Shown here: positions 34,352 to 45,789 of the stretch, piece after piece
Numbering within the stretch: the first letter of the stretch is position 1
How the letters are laid out: every line of letters starts with the position of its first letter
Origin: Diplocarpon mali
Lineage: Eukaryota > Ascomycota > Leotiomycetes > Helotiales > Drepanopezizaceae
Length of the DNA stretch: 64,000 nucleotides
Assembly (NCBI GenBank): GCA_024741835.1
Contig: JAENRP010000001.1
Coordinates: forward strand, 186,001-250,000
Direction: 5' to 3'
Notes under the pieces: model-generated
What the model was told of the DNA's origin: nothing
The model's input: the letters and a program-made list of their open reading frames with translations, nothing else
Databases searched by the model: none
Program-made: the position numbers and the translations under genes

Positions 34352-35330
34352 GACTTCGATGTACGGGTAGTGAAAGACGGTCGCGCACGGAGAACTGGCA
34401 AAACAAAACCCTGTGGGACTGGACGGTTACTTACCTATAAGTGCAGAGACTGGTATCAGAGTACTCCATGATGCTTTCGATCCTAAAAGCTATTCGAGTG
34501 AATCGTAACGTTTGCTTGCAAGTGACGTCGATTACGCTACTGTACTTAAATAAGATGCAACTCAGTTTGATCAAACCCGTGTATAGCGCGCACTCAATAC
34601 TTATTTATTCCCTCTCTCCCAGCGACCAAGATACCAATCATCACGCCGCAAATTGACGATATCCAAGGCCTTCAAATCCGCTATCTACGCTTCGGGTTGT
34701 ATTGCACTATTCTCGTTGTTGCATCGCTTGATCAGGCAAGCTTCCAGAAAGTCTTTTTGTGGGTCACCCGAAGGTATCGGTAAGATGTCCTGCTGAGAAG
34801 GAATGAGGAATCGAATGCCTGGAAAAATGCACACGCCCCGCTTCGAAGCGGGTTTATCATAGAAATCCTGCTCCCCCACCCGGGTCTCCCTGATAGACAA
34901 TGTAGTCAGCAGTGGCAAAGGAGTATCTATCAACATTTAAATCAGGGGGGACGTACTGTGTATACTATGAGGTAGTAAAAACTTGGGGTCAGGGTTTTAG
35001 CGAGAAACATCTGTTGGCAGGGGGACCTGGTTACTTTGGGCGTCGCTGAAGCTTCGCACCGTCGAAGTACTTGGTTTTTTTCAGTGGAATGCAAATGTCG
35101 ACATATCCATTTCTATGTACATGGGCTTTGCCCAACCAAGAACTCGCTAAGCCCGAGGAATCAAAGGCCTCCACTTGTAGCTCATTGTAGAAAGGGAGTA
35201 ATCATGAGTTTTAATGGCGCTGCTCTTGGATGCAAGGGGCTGCCAAGAGCGTTACCATGGATCCGACAAGCGAGACTCCTATACAGTATTGACATCGTTA
35301 GCACGGATAGTTTTCTGAAGCTTTGTAATG
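34352..35330. other. Intergenic, nothing recognised
   Basis: Promoter side of the permease. The 83-codon frame at 34685-34936 (-) has no motif. Otherwise empty. Confidence 0.5.
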
Positions 35331-37260
35331 GCTCTTGTCTAGAATAATCTCACCGTGTGAAAAGGCGAGACTGTTGACATGTAACTGCGTGACGATTTGA
35401 CCAAGCTGCCCTCCCAGCGACCGGACATACTCAATATCCGACAGCGCTCTGCCGATAATCTGCGTAAAGATCAGCAGCAGATACTTGCTTAGTATCACGT
35501 ATGTCAAAGTACCCTGTCTCTTCCATTGATATCCTTCAAAGAGATCTGCAACTGCTTCTGCAGGGTTCAACGCCCGCGCTGAGGGCGACGAATGTTCCGC
35601 TCAGAGCTATACCGTTGCCAAATCCTCCGGGGACGATTTATAGCGACTCGAAAAAGAAAGTATAGCCGCGCCACCTGGCGAGAAAAACCGTGTAGGAGAG
35701 AAAATAGTCAAGGCACCTGTAACTGCGAGGAGCTTGTAACGGCCAGTTCTGTAGATTATCAGTAGCCTATAGAGGAGAGCGGAAGAATAAACAATGAAGC
35801 CTTCTGTTTACATAGCCTGTCAGAGATCCATCAAAACAATACCCAAGTACCGATGGCACCAAGTGCGCACCCGCCTCAGTCAAACTGACACGAGCTGATA
35901 TCTGGAGATATACCGGAACTAGCATCATCATCTAAAACGATTAGCTGATTCCCCAATTCATCCGCGTGTAAGTGATCTATAGCACTCTGCACTCCCGTCT
36001 GCGAGCACAAGTTGATATAGCTCGTAATTACATCCTTTTACAACAGAAAATCCAGTGGGAGAATCGGCTCTTTCAGAAACAGCGCTTCCACAATCAGAGA
36101 GAAACTCTAGCTGACAATCGAGCCCGACAGCGAGTCTAGCACTAGCGGATCAGTCGACGGCAGACTCTGGCCTTCCAGATCCAGGCCCCCAATAATCGAC
36201 AGAGAGGAAGAGAGCGCCGAGAAAATTGATGCGTTTAAGCTTTGATAGCTGGGAGTGTCCGGGCCCGTTTTCTGGGAGAGAGATGCCGAGTTTCCAGACC
36301 ACGAGGAAGAGAGCCATGATTGTTGGGGTACATTGGCATAGGAAGGACCTGTGAAATATCAGCATTTGGCCGTGGCTGTAAGACGGAGACGAGAATTCGC
36401 CGGCCATCTGTATCGGTCAAATACCCTCAAATGGGACCACCCAGACTCCTACCAGTTGTTGCAGCAATGTTTACATAGCTTCTCCAGGACATCACATCGC
36501 GGATTGGGACCATGCCTGAGGGACGTCAGCGCGGAGATGGGTCGAAGCGGAATTGCTTACCGGCAATCACGATCAAGACAAGGCAGTGAATACCTGATCC
36601 TCCTACACCGGCCAGTACTCTCCCCAAAATGACCAGTTGAAGTGTTTGACCCAAACCACAGTGAGATATCAGACAGGCTCTTGAGTAGTGGCCACGACCA
36701 GCTTCTGGGTAGCGTGAGAGGCGTAAAAGCTGAAGGAGAAAAAACATGACTATATCGCACACCCGACGGTGAAGAAAGCATGAGAAGCCAATATCGTACT
36801 TTTCCTTCCATAAATATCACTAAGCTTCCCATACTGTACTTCAGTCCGTACTCATTTTCTCTTCCACGCATTTCAACCGAGGAGACAGACCAGAGACTAC
36901 GTGGCACACATCGCCATCGTATGTGCATTAACCAGCCATCCTACGCTCTCCAGATCGCTAAAATCGCTGCTATTTGTCCCTATTGTCGCCAGAACAAGCG
37001 AGCCATCTGTATTTGCGATGACTACACCTTGGGGAGAAAAGCAATCAGCACGGTTCCGAAGCATTTAAACCCAATCGCTAAGATCAGTCGTGCAAGTGAC
37101 TTCGGATCAATATATAGAATATAGGAAAGAAGATTAAAGACAAACACAGAAATTACCGGAAGCAAAGCAACACCAGCTACAATCCTCGGCTACCCCAGAA
37201 TAAAGCTCTTCGTCGGACAGACCCCGGTACGACCTGAGCCTTCTCACGCGAACTCCCGTC
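35331..37260 (-). pseudogene. Decayed MFS multidrug-type transporter
   Basis: Minus-strand pieces in the right order match a drug:H+ antiporter of the fungal DHA2 sort, but no continuous gene can be built. From the N-terminal side: a soluble leader near 37240-37180 (RSYRGLSDEELYSGVAED); LQLVILGRVLAGVGGSG near 36650-36600; MVPIRDVMSWRSYVNIAATT and GRSLGGPI followed by a stop, then GYLTDTDGRR near 36510-36400; VVWKLGISLPENGPGHSQLS and KLKRINFLGALFLSV near 36320-36210; and the C-terminal DIEYVRSLGGQLGQIV then HVNSLAFSH near 35440-35360. There are several frameshifts and stops, and large parts of the central helices are unreadable. This pattern fits an old gene mutated by RIP or drift. Confidence 0.8.
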
Positions 37261-38807
37261 GCCTCCGCCTTCAACAGTGGTGCGGGTGTGACGGCGTTAT
37301 CAAGGGGGAAGATGGTGTGAAATTTGAGGTGATGAGCGGAGCCTAGTAAAAATATATGTGTATATATGTGTATATATTTACCTTTTATATGAAAGTTTGA
37401 TCAGGGACTTTAGAGACCGTTTCCAAAACACGGCTCGAGAGAAAGAAGACTCGTAAGTCTGAACACTGCAAGTCGGATTTGATCCAACTAGAGGCCGACT
37501 TCACCAGCCTCCATCTACACAGTAAGGCGAGAGAAAATTTCTGACGCCATACCGTACAATGTGGCCTGCAAACTCTGCTTGTCCGTATGGCTAATTAGGA
37601 TCATGCTGTGATGTTGCATCTGCAATCTGAGCCAACAGCTACTTGGCACGAATGTCTAATGGCTAATGGCAAGTTCATGGCATTACATTGCATTGCAACG
37701 CACTTTATACCGAGTATTAAAGTAGTACTCGTACACTTGATTCCACGGCATTGAAGTGCATGTGGTAATCATAGCGCCTTACACCTACCAAGCAGGCAGA
37801 AAAATGACACAACTTATCAGAAGGCCTTGAACTCGAATCATATGAGAGATAATATACCACGTGTTGCACGGGCGAGGGATCTGACCTAACCGTACTGTGC
37901 AAAGTTTGGAGTTCAAACCCCGCTTGCTAGTTGACCTTCATGCATCTTCATATTCGACTCAAGCTAGGACACAAGATAGTCTAAGCCTGGCCAGATGGCC
38001 TTCCCCGGCCTTTTCTAGTCTGGGGTTCTGTAAACTACAGTTCCAACACTGTACCGAAACAGACACGGGGCAGAAATGAAACCAATTCAATGTTCATAGG
38101 CAGTTCAGTTAATAAAATAATTGACTTTCGGAAGAAGAAATGCCATAAAGAACTATGTCTATCAGGAAACAGCAGTGAATATGCTGTACTTGTAGTACGA
38201 ATATACACCATATTGCTGGGTTGCTGACACTTCCGTATGCTTCAATTCGCAGTACTTCAGGAGAAGCCCCAAAGGAAATATAAACTTGTGTCAATAGCAG
38301 ATGACCATGTGTACTGTTATGTGCATGTTGACGTCAGAGCCGCGTTCAAGGGGCGGGCGGCTCAAATGAAATAACTATGCTTCCATAAGCTTGGACGCTC
38401 GAGAATATGAGCGATAAGCCGGCCGAGATCCACGGTTGCATCGATGTGCAATACTTGTAAGAGTGTGAGTATATCCGGAATCGTCAAGCTAGACTAGGTG
38501 TTGCTGCACTGCGCCGGCCTTGAGATAAGAAGTCAACATGCTTGGCGGACAGTTTGGTGTCATAGCAGACCACCTCACAAACCAAGTATCCAGCTCAGAT
38601 GACGGCAGCCAAGGAGGTTATTGCGGGATGGGAATCTGTGGATGATCGTGCCATTCAATGTTTTTGTCCAGTTGCATCCAGAATTGCCCCAGCCAGAAAC
38701 ACAAACGCCGTCATATGCCACGCCGTGCCATCCAACAAACTCCTACTCAATCCCATATGTAAACGCCATTCATGCACCGCCGGTAATTTATTTTGGCATC
38801 TATGCCT
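37261..38807. other. AT-rich intergenic
   Basis: No gene is seen. A short TATATGTG repeat lies at about 37345-37378. Confidence 0.55.
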
Positions 38808-39698
38808 CTAATCTCTCAGCCACGCTCTCCGCTTCTCCTCTTTTTTCGCTTTGCGCTTCTCCTTGAACTGCTTCAGCTCCGTTTTGCTCAGCTTCTTACC
38901 GCTGCGCTCTGCCTTTAAACTCCGACCATCGTGGCTGTTTGCGGCGGCATCGACGTCGAAGAAGGCATTCATCTGCCGCTTGCTCTTGTTCTCGTCGTTG
39001 AAGTTCTCCGGCGTCAGATCGGCGACTTGGTACCTGCCCGTAAACCTGTTGAACGCCGCGGAAGCCGCATACTGTGCTGTGGGATCGGCAGCTGCTTGAG
39101 CAGCCACCGGCTCTGGAGCGGATGGTTGTGCGTACCATGCGGTCGGATCGTAGTCGCCATGCACAGCTGGATTATAACCTGTGGTCGGGAGGTCTGAAGC
39201 GGGTGAAGTCTTCGCGGGAAGAGGATCGTCGACGTCGGGAGGAGCAGGATGAGCAGTAGTAGCGGCAGCAGCGGGTTGTGAAACTTCGGGGACGCGGGGG
39301 TTGATCCATTGTGTTGCTCCTGTGAAGCGATTGTAGAAATAGAATGCTTGTGCGGTCTCTTCCCATACCGGCGCCCATCCATCATCTGCTTCATTCGCTC
39401 CTGGCAGCGTTTCTGTAGGAAGGGGAGGGACGTCTTCGGTGGGTAAAGGCGGTGCTTCTGCCATATCGTTCGATCGTGATGCGCGATTGCTAGTGCATTC
39501 TCCTTCCTCTTCAGAGGCATTGCCCACATTAACTTCGCGTTCTTCGTCGTCGTCGAGGGATGGCTTTGTGCAACTTGGCCTTTTCTCTGCCTGGATGTCC
39601 TCCACAAACTCCACATCTTTTCGCGGAGCAGCGCCTTCTAGGCCCTCATGTGAGGAGAGTCTCTTTTCTCCTGGGCTCTCCGTTGCTACTGTTGCCAT
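38808..39698 (-). CDS. WW-domain protein
   Basis: A single exon of 296 residues. An acidic, disordered N-terminus with a repeated proline motif (PPLPTEDVPPLPTE) leads to one WW domain at about residues 105-137: GWAPVWEETAQAFYFYNRFT then TQWINPRVPE, with the first Trp, the Tyr-Phe-Tyr core, the second Trp and the final Pro. A Pro/Ala-rich linker with DPTAWYAQPS follows, then a basic C-terminus (KKLSKTELKQFKEKRKAKKE) that looks like a nuclear signal. WW domains bind proline-rich ligands; the basic tail and the layout suggest a nuclear RNA-processing adaptor, but this is inference and the partner is unknown. The small interval upstream (39699-39970) is intergenic. Confidence 0.8.
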   Translation of the reverse strand: MATVATESPGEKRLSSHEGLEGAAPRKDVEFVEDIQAEKRPSCTKPSLDDDEEREVNVGNASEEEGECTSNRASRSNDMAEAPPLPTEDVPPLPTETLPGANEADDGWAPVWEETAQAFYFYNRFTGATQWINPRVPEVSQPAAAATTAHPAPPDVDDPLPAKTSPASDLPTTGYNPAVHGDYDPTAWYAQPSAPEPVAAQAAADPTAQYAASAAFNRFTGRYQVADLTPENFNDENKSKRQMNAFFDVDAAANSHDGRSLKAERSGKKLSKTELKQFKEKRKAKKEEKRRAWLRD

Positions 39699-39970
39699 AT
39701 TGTGTTAACACCAATTCACCAATACTCCAGGGATCTAGACAAAAGAAATAACAAAGTACTGGCGGATGAGTCAGGATTTTTGGGTCGAAGGGGAGTTGGT
39801 TTGGCCAGTTGGCTATCCGCTCGCGAACGCCCTTACGCAATTCAGGTGGTGCTGAAGTATCTTAGAGCCCCGATTTCTAGCCTGTCACGTGTTTTGACGG
39901 TTTGTTCAGTAATCAGCAGGCAAGTGAAAACCCAAGGTGAGGTATATTAAAACTTCTATGGTACTATACA

Positions 39971-41926
39971 CTATGGGCTAGCCGCTAGTGCAGCTTCTGC
40001 TCTTTCAAGAGCAGTCTTTGCCTTTTCAAGATCGGCATCTTCCAACGGAGACGGCGTCTTCTCTTTCAAAACATCACCAACGACACCCTCCACAGCTCTT
40101 ACAGCAGTCCGTCCTTCCTCTCTCACTTCACCCTCCCAGTACTTCCTTGCCGTCTCCCATTTCCCCTGCATTCTCCTCAAGCTCCATACAAGACCCAGAG
40201 CTGCAACTCCCCCAGCTTCGTATAATGTTGTTGTGATTGAAGATAAATACATCAATCCTGCGAATGCTGATACTAGAGACGATGTGCTAAGGGTTTGAAA
40301 GACGAGCTTTTGGGCGAGTGCTTGCAGAGCTGGTACCGTCTCGTGTATAAGATAGACTCTGCTCGCTGGGATCTGAAGGGGCCATGGCCTGTTTTGGATC
40401 TTGGTTGGGAGGTCATCATCCAGCGGTTTCACCAGATCTCGGATCCTGGGAGGTGGAGGTTCAGAGCCTAGAGTTGGTGCCACTGGCCGTTCCTGGATCG
40501 TTTTGTATGCCCAGTTCTTGGGAGTCACTTCATCATGCTTGAAGACCCCAGCTTCGGCGACACGCCCAGCCACAAAGATGATTTCTTTCTCGGCATCTAT
40601 TAGAAACCGCTGATTGAGGATGTCGGTAGCAATCATGGAGACATCGTCGGCACGCCAGAAAAGCTTCCACCAGCCAAGCTTCCTCCATCGCTGCCCGCTG
40701 AAGGCGTTGTCGAGGCCATCTCTTAACTCCGTATGTGCTCTTTCGGCCCACGATGAGAGTTCTTTTCGTAAAGCTGCCAGGATCGGGGAGGTTATGTTTT
40801 TGGAGAGCGCGATACTGATCTTGCGGCTTTGCTCAGCTTTGATTGACACCGATACACTTTTGATCAGGGATTCCACCAGCTTCCGCACGGGGGCTTTCGT
40901 TTCTCCCTCCACGGAAGCAGTTCCAGAATTAACCCATTCCAGAATCTCCGGAATACCACTTCCAAACCAGTTTTTCTCATATATTAGAGCGTTATCAACA
41001 CTCTCTCGAAAAGACTGCAGGGCCGCAGATCCCATTGATATATCCACGAGCTGAAAAGGCAAAGAGGGCGGGTCTACGAGCTGTAGATCCACCGTAGTAT
41101 TAATAACATCCCGATCAACATCTGTGGGAAAGTTCAAGATGGAAGCAGCGCCAAGAACTCCCTCAGATACGATCAAAGACTTATGAACGGGCGTCATGAC
41201 GGGTGTATACCTTCCGGTACTCGAAACCGGGATTTCTATCGTAGGGACCAATACCGCGTCCACAAAGTCAGCCTCTCCGCTTCCCTTCGTAGGAGGGTCC
41301 GTCTCGAGCACTAATATCTCGAGCTGATGTCCGTTCAGCATTGGAGACGAGACGTGTATTTCTTCCACCAGGCTCTTCCCTTGGGAGCTTGCATTTTCTC
41401 CATCATATCCAACCTTCAAGAGAATCGGCCCGCCCCCGTGCCCGTCGTTTAACAGAGTCCGCTCCCATCCTTCCTCCGTTTTCAACGGATCTGCTAGAAG
41501 CAACCGCAAGAGCTGCTTGGATTTCTTCAAAGAGACGCCTCCATCTGCTACTGCGAGGACCGCGATTCTGATTGTTTCATGTCCTACGCCTTGTTCCAGG
41601 CCTCTCAGAGCGAGCTGAAGCCTTGATATGTTCACGTAGCTCGCGGCATGCTTCTGAAGGTCCAATAGTGCGTGTCGGAGCTCTGAGCGTGGCGATGTGG
41701 ATGGCACAACGGAGGGGGTATTGATTGCTGATGCGCGGGAGATATTTGAGTGCCGGCGAGCTTGAGCGCGAGGAGGTTGGCGTTGTTGCTTTCGGAGCGC
41801 TTTGGCTTGGGTTCTCAGCGTCCTACGTAAAGAGCAAATTGGACAAGATTGCTGATTTATGGGGGCATTTGACAGCTGTTTTAGTCTCGACTGCACAGTC
41901 GGAATGCGTGGCATGCGCGGAGGCAT
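39971..41926 (-). CDS. Mitochondrial protein, probably Mmc1-like
   Basis: A single exon of 651 residues. The first 65 residues are rich in Arg, Gln and Pro and have few acids, fitting a mitochondrial presequence. The body has LRGLEQGVGHETIRIAVLAV and KKSKQLLRLLLADPLKTEEG, a block I recall from an ascomycete family called Mmc1; that name is from memory and not certain. Near the C-terminus a hydrophobic pair (SSLVSAFAGLMYLSS and GGVAALGLVWSL, about residues 550-595) looks like a membrane hairpin. It is followed by a helical tail rich in Glu and Ala. I see no nucleotide-binding P-loop. A role in the inner membrane is plausible but unproved by sequence. Confidence 0.75.
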   Translation of the reverse strand: MPPRMPRIPTVQSRLKQLSNAPINQQSCPICSLRRTLRTQAKALRKQQRQPPRAQARRHSNISRASAINTPSVVPSTSPRSELRHALLDLQKHAASYVNISRLQLALRGLEQGVGHETIRIAVLAVADGGVSLKKSKQLLRLLLADPLKTEEGWERTLLNDGHGGGPILLKVGYDGENASSQGKSLVEEIHVSSPMLNGHQLEILVLETDPPTKGSGEADFVDAVLVPTIEIPVSSTGRYTPVMTPVHKSLIVSEGVLGAASILNFPTDVDRDVINTTVDLQLVDPPSLPFQLVDISMGSAALQSFRESVDNALIYEKNWFGSGIPEILEWVNSGTASVEGETKAPVRKLVESLIKSVSVSIKAEQSRKISIALSKNITSPILAALRKELSSWAERAHTELRDGLDNAFSGQRWRKLGWWKLFWRADDVSMIATDILNQRFLIDAEKEIIFVAGRVAEAGVFKHDEVTPKNWAYKTIQERPVAPTLGSEPPPPRIRDLVKPLDDDLPTKIQNRPWPLQIPASRVYLIHETVPALQALAQKLVFQTLSTSSLVSAFAGLMYLSSITTTLYEAGGVAALGLVWSLRRMQGKWETARKYWEGEVREEGRTAVRAVEGVVGDVLKEKTPSPLEDADLEKAKTALERAEAALAASP

Positions 41927-42105
41927 GGTGTTGCGTTGAGGGCGAAAAACCTGTGATGTTGAGCTTCCTTGGAGTGCACTAGCCTACTACTTTTTTTCAA
42001 GGCAGCAATTATGCAAACATCTCTACCGACCTGGAATAAGATGGTAGAATATATCAACCACCATCTGTTATTATTCTTGAGTTCTGATATCAGATTAAAA
42101 GTAAT

Positions 42106-42692
42106 TCACTGTTTATTCAGCCCCATCCCTCCAAAGGCCCTGTCCAGTTCATCGCCCTCTCCGTTCGGCGCAACGACTGGAACATGTGATGCCTCAGCAC
42201 TTGATACATCAACATCCATCAAACTCTTTTGTGAGTGAGCCTCTTTTCCCGAGTTTTCCTCAGTCTGTCTCTGCGGCTCTAGAATCCGCGCTTCACTGTC
42301 CAGCCATCCTGGAGCTACACGCCTCTTCTCCGCCAACTCTCGGGCGGCAATATAGTCACTCCAAGCCTTCAACTCCGTGTCTGCATCGTCCTGGACTTTC
42401 TGTATGTAAGCCTTTAGGGCGTTACATGATGAGATGATCTCGTCTGGATGTGCTGCGTGGCCAGAGGATGATACGACGTATTGGTTCTTCTCGTCGCCTG
42501 AGGAAGCTCCGGTCGAGGCTTGTGGCAAAGAGGATGGCAGGGATTTGTAAGTGTAAGGTAGTGTTGTTGCCGTAGGTAGAGACACAAACGGAGAAACTGT
42601 CAAAGGGACCTGGGCCAGAAGAGGATGAGTACCTGGGAAGTTTAGATAGGAGGACTGTATGAGGGGTAAGCTGACTTGCGGTTGTCATGCAT
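42106..42692 (-). CDS. Conserved-looking small protein of unknown function (GC-AG intron)
   Basis: Best model: exon 1 42692-42680 (MHDN plus one base) and exon 2 42632-42106, giving 179 residues. The 47-base intron starts with GCAAGT, the standard form of the rare GC donor, and ends CCCAG with a CTAAAC-like branch site. It joins MHDNR to THPLLAQVPLTVSPFVSLP in frame. An alternative is a start at the internal ATG 42603 (165 residues, no intron). The middle (LKAYIQKVQDDADTELKAWS then DYIAARELAEKRRVAPGWLD) is helical and well formed; the tail is acidic and ends FGGMGLNKQ. I do not recognise a family. It is divergent from calcineurin A. Confidence 0.65.
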
Positions 42693-43290
42693 GATGGGCG
42701 GTTTTGCTGGAAGAGCTTGTCAATTCGATAGCAACAAAATTCTAAATACCAGAGATAAAGTAGACAGTCAGAGTAAGTGATTATAGACAGTTTTCAAGTC
42801 TTTTGCTCACGAGCTATCGCTTCTAGCTTTAATTACTGATTGCTGTCTTAGAGGTCTCGATCAGTTCATGTAGTCAGCGCCGCTTCAATTCACCCACAGG
42901 TCCAGCCCACGCGCTAATTGTTAGCGCCATTATCGCGCCTCTTGACTAGAGGTGAGCTTCATCTTGTCCAGCAACTTGAAGAACAACTACCTTCAAACAT
43001 CTTCCCCGGCCTTGCGCTCCATCGCCCGACTCAAGCATTCAACGGCTTCATATTGCGATCTTCGAGCGCTGCATATAACCGCGAAATACGCACAGGATTT
43101 GCCTCTTGTGCTTGCGCTGACAAAGCTGGACGTCAACTGCGCTTGTGCCTGACGACCCTTGCCTTTCTCGGCCTTGAAGAAGTATATTGCCCTTGATATT
43201 TATCAATTAGATCGCCTGTATACCATCAGCTGGTTCTGAGGCTTGAGAAACGACCACCGATCTTCCGCACCTGCTCGAACCCTCGGAATT
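42693..43290. promoter_or_regulatory. Divergent promoter region
   Basis: About 600 bases between the unknown small protein (-) and calcineurin A (+), holding both promoters and 5' UTRs. Short open frames at 42918-43196 look accidental. Confidence 0.5.
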
Positions 43291-45087
43291 ATGGACGGAG
43301 AGGAGCAGAGAGAACTACTCCCGCCTGGGCTTGACCCGGCTCATCTGGATAATGCGGTGAGGGCGATCCAGACAAAGAAGCCGATTCCTACCATCGACTT
43401 CACGCTTCATACAATGGAGGATGGCTCTCAAGTTAGCACAATGGAGAGAGTCTGCAAAGGTAGCCTACCCCTATTTTTACCCCGCAAAGACCCCTCCTTA
43501 CGCCGCCACAATGTCTAAGATACTCCAACGCAGATGTCCAAGCCCCGGCGATGCACCCTCCAACCAACGAGCAATTCTTCTCCCCCCAAGACCCATCGAA
43601 ACCCAACCTGGCATTTTTGAAGCAACATTTCTACCGCGAAGGACGTCTTACGGAGGAGCAGGCTCTATTTATTCTCGAGGAAGGTGGCAAGGTCTTGAAG
43701 CAGGAGCCCAATCTTCTAGAGATGGACGCGCCGATCACGGTCTGTGGCGATGTTCACGGTCAATATTATGATTTGATGAAGTTATTCGAAGTCGGTGGTG
43801 ACCCAGCTGAGACCAGATACCTCTTCCTCGGAGATTACGTTGATCGCGGGTACTTTAGTATCGAATGTGTGCTTTACTTGTGGTCATTGAAGATCTGGTA
43901 TCCAAACACCCTATGGCTTCTCCGCGGGAACCACGAGTGCAGACATCTGACTGATTACTTTACTTTCAAGCTCGAGTGCAAGCACAAGTATTCAGAGAAG
44001 ATCTATGAGGCATGCATGGACTCTTTCTGCGCACTTCCCCTTGCTGCTGTGATGAACAAGCAGTTCTTGTGCATTCACGGTGGTTTGAGCCCTGAATTAC
44101 ATACCTTGGATGACCTCAAGTCGGTAGGCGCTCTCAAATTCCCCTGTGAAGCACTGCTAATGTCACTAGATTGACCGTTTTCGTGAACCCCCCACTCATG
44201 GTCTGATGTGTGATATTCTCTGGGCCGACCCACTTGAAGAATTTGGTCAAGAAAAGACATCCGAATACTTCGTACACAATCACGTTAGAGGTTGCTCTTA
44301 CTTCTTTTCCTATCCCGCCGCATGCAATTTCCTCGAAAAGAACAATCTTCTGTCTATCATTCGAGCACATGAGGCCCAAGATGCCGGCTACAGAATGTAT
44401 AGAAAGACTCGCACTACGGGATTCCCAAGTGTGATGACGATTTTCTCTGCCCCCAACTACCTCGATGTCTATAACAATAAAGCTGCTGTCCTGAAGTACG
44501 AGAATAACGTCATGAACATCCGACAGTTCAATTGCACTCCTCATCCATACTGGCTCCCAAACTTTATGGATGTATTCACGTGGTCTCTGCCATTCGTTGG
44601 AGAGAAGATTACAGACATGCTGATTGCCATCCTGAGCATCTGCCCGGAGGACGAACTAAAGGAGGATGCTACGCCATCTTCAATCTCGCCAGGTTCTGTA
44701 TCACCGCCCGTCAACGACCAACTCGACCCGGATTCGATCGAGTACAAGAGACGGGCTATCAAGAACAAAATTCTCGCCATTGGTCGTCTTTCCAGAGTCT
44801 TCCAGGTCCTGCGAGAAGAGTCAGAAAGAGTGACTGAGCTGAAGACGGCATCAGGAGGCAGGCTTCCAGCCGGGACTTTGATGCTCGGTGCAGAGGGTAT
44901 CAAGAACGCCATCAGCAGTTTTGAAGATGCACGCAAAGTAGACCTACAAAACGAGAGACTCCCACCAAGTCACGAAGAGGTCCAGAGGCAGACCGAAGAG
45001 GGTCGTGCCCAGGCGTTTGAGAGAGCTAAGGAGGCGGCTGATAACGACAAGGGGCTACAGGCACTATCCAGACGCCTTAGCACGTAA
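43291..45087 (+). CDS. cna1: Calcineurin A, Ser/Thr phosphatase 2B catalytic subunit
   Basis: The Ca2+/calmodulin-activated phosphatase that dephosphorylates Crz1-type factors and governs ion stress, growth and drug tolerance. Exons are 43291-43459, 43534-44123 and 44170-45087, giving 558 residues. Metallophosphatase motifs are [18 protein letters not shown], and [22 protein letters not shown] and [11 protein letters not shown] follow. The calcineurin-B-binding helix and the calmodulin-binding segment ([20 protein letters not shown]) are present, then the autoinhibitory-type tail. The stop codon overlaps a perfect donor (AGCAC|GTAAGTC), so a last short exon is possible, replacing the end by TERKRKS (see findings). 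Confidence 0.96.
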
Positions 45088-45789
45088 GTCAACTCTTTTA
45101 TTGCATGATGATTGATGGCTGACAAGCAAGTGAACGGAAACGGAAATCGTGAGAGAGGGCGGATGGGCTGTGAGTGGTCAAGTGTGGGACCGGAGGTCAG
45201 ATACTGATGATTGGGAGGATAATGGATGGCAACCGATTTGTTTAGGCTTCAATTTCGGCTAGCATTTTGGCTGCTCTTGAATGAATGCTTGCCAATCGAA
45301 GATTTACTCGACTTGATCCTTAGTGTGTGTTCGCTTATGTGTAACACGTGATGTTGCTCCTGAACGCCAAAGCCGGCAGTCAACAAACGTCTTTAGCCCA
45401 GAGAGAAATCCACTGCCCACGAGTAGCTGGGCCCAGTAAATTCCATTCTCGTTTATATCCCGTATTTGCATTTCTTCTACGCATTATTTTTTGGCTCTCC
45501 CCTTGCAAATTTCACAAGCTTGATTACACTAGTGCCGTCACAAAATCTCCATCTTTTCCTCGACAGTATTTCCTTTCCATCTTGGAACGAAAACGAATTA
45601 GAGATACCAGTAGATGGTTGTGAACAGGATTCCTAAGATGATCTTTTCATTAGCTTCTCGTTGTATGCGGCTAGTTTCCTTCCTTTTCTTTTTCTTTTTC
45701 TCCCCTCCATGCACCCCTAGTAAGACGAAACTGAAGACAACGAAAAAGATGAAAATAGTGAAAAGGACAAAAGAGCGAAGAAAGAACAG
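45088..45789. other. Intergenic
   Basis: 3' flank of calcineurin A, and Lys/Arg-coding AAAG-rich sequence near 45720-45810. No gene is seen. Confidence 0.5.

Noticed and set aside
37870..37935. tRNA-like segment with GGAGTTCAAACCCC
   Set aside because: The GTTCAAA block recalls a T-loop, but I could not form matching acceptor and anticodon stems around it.
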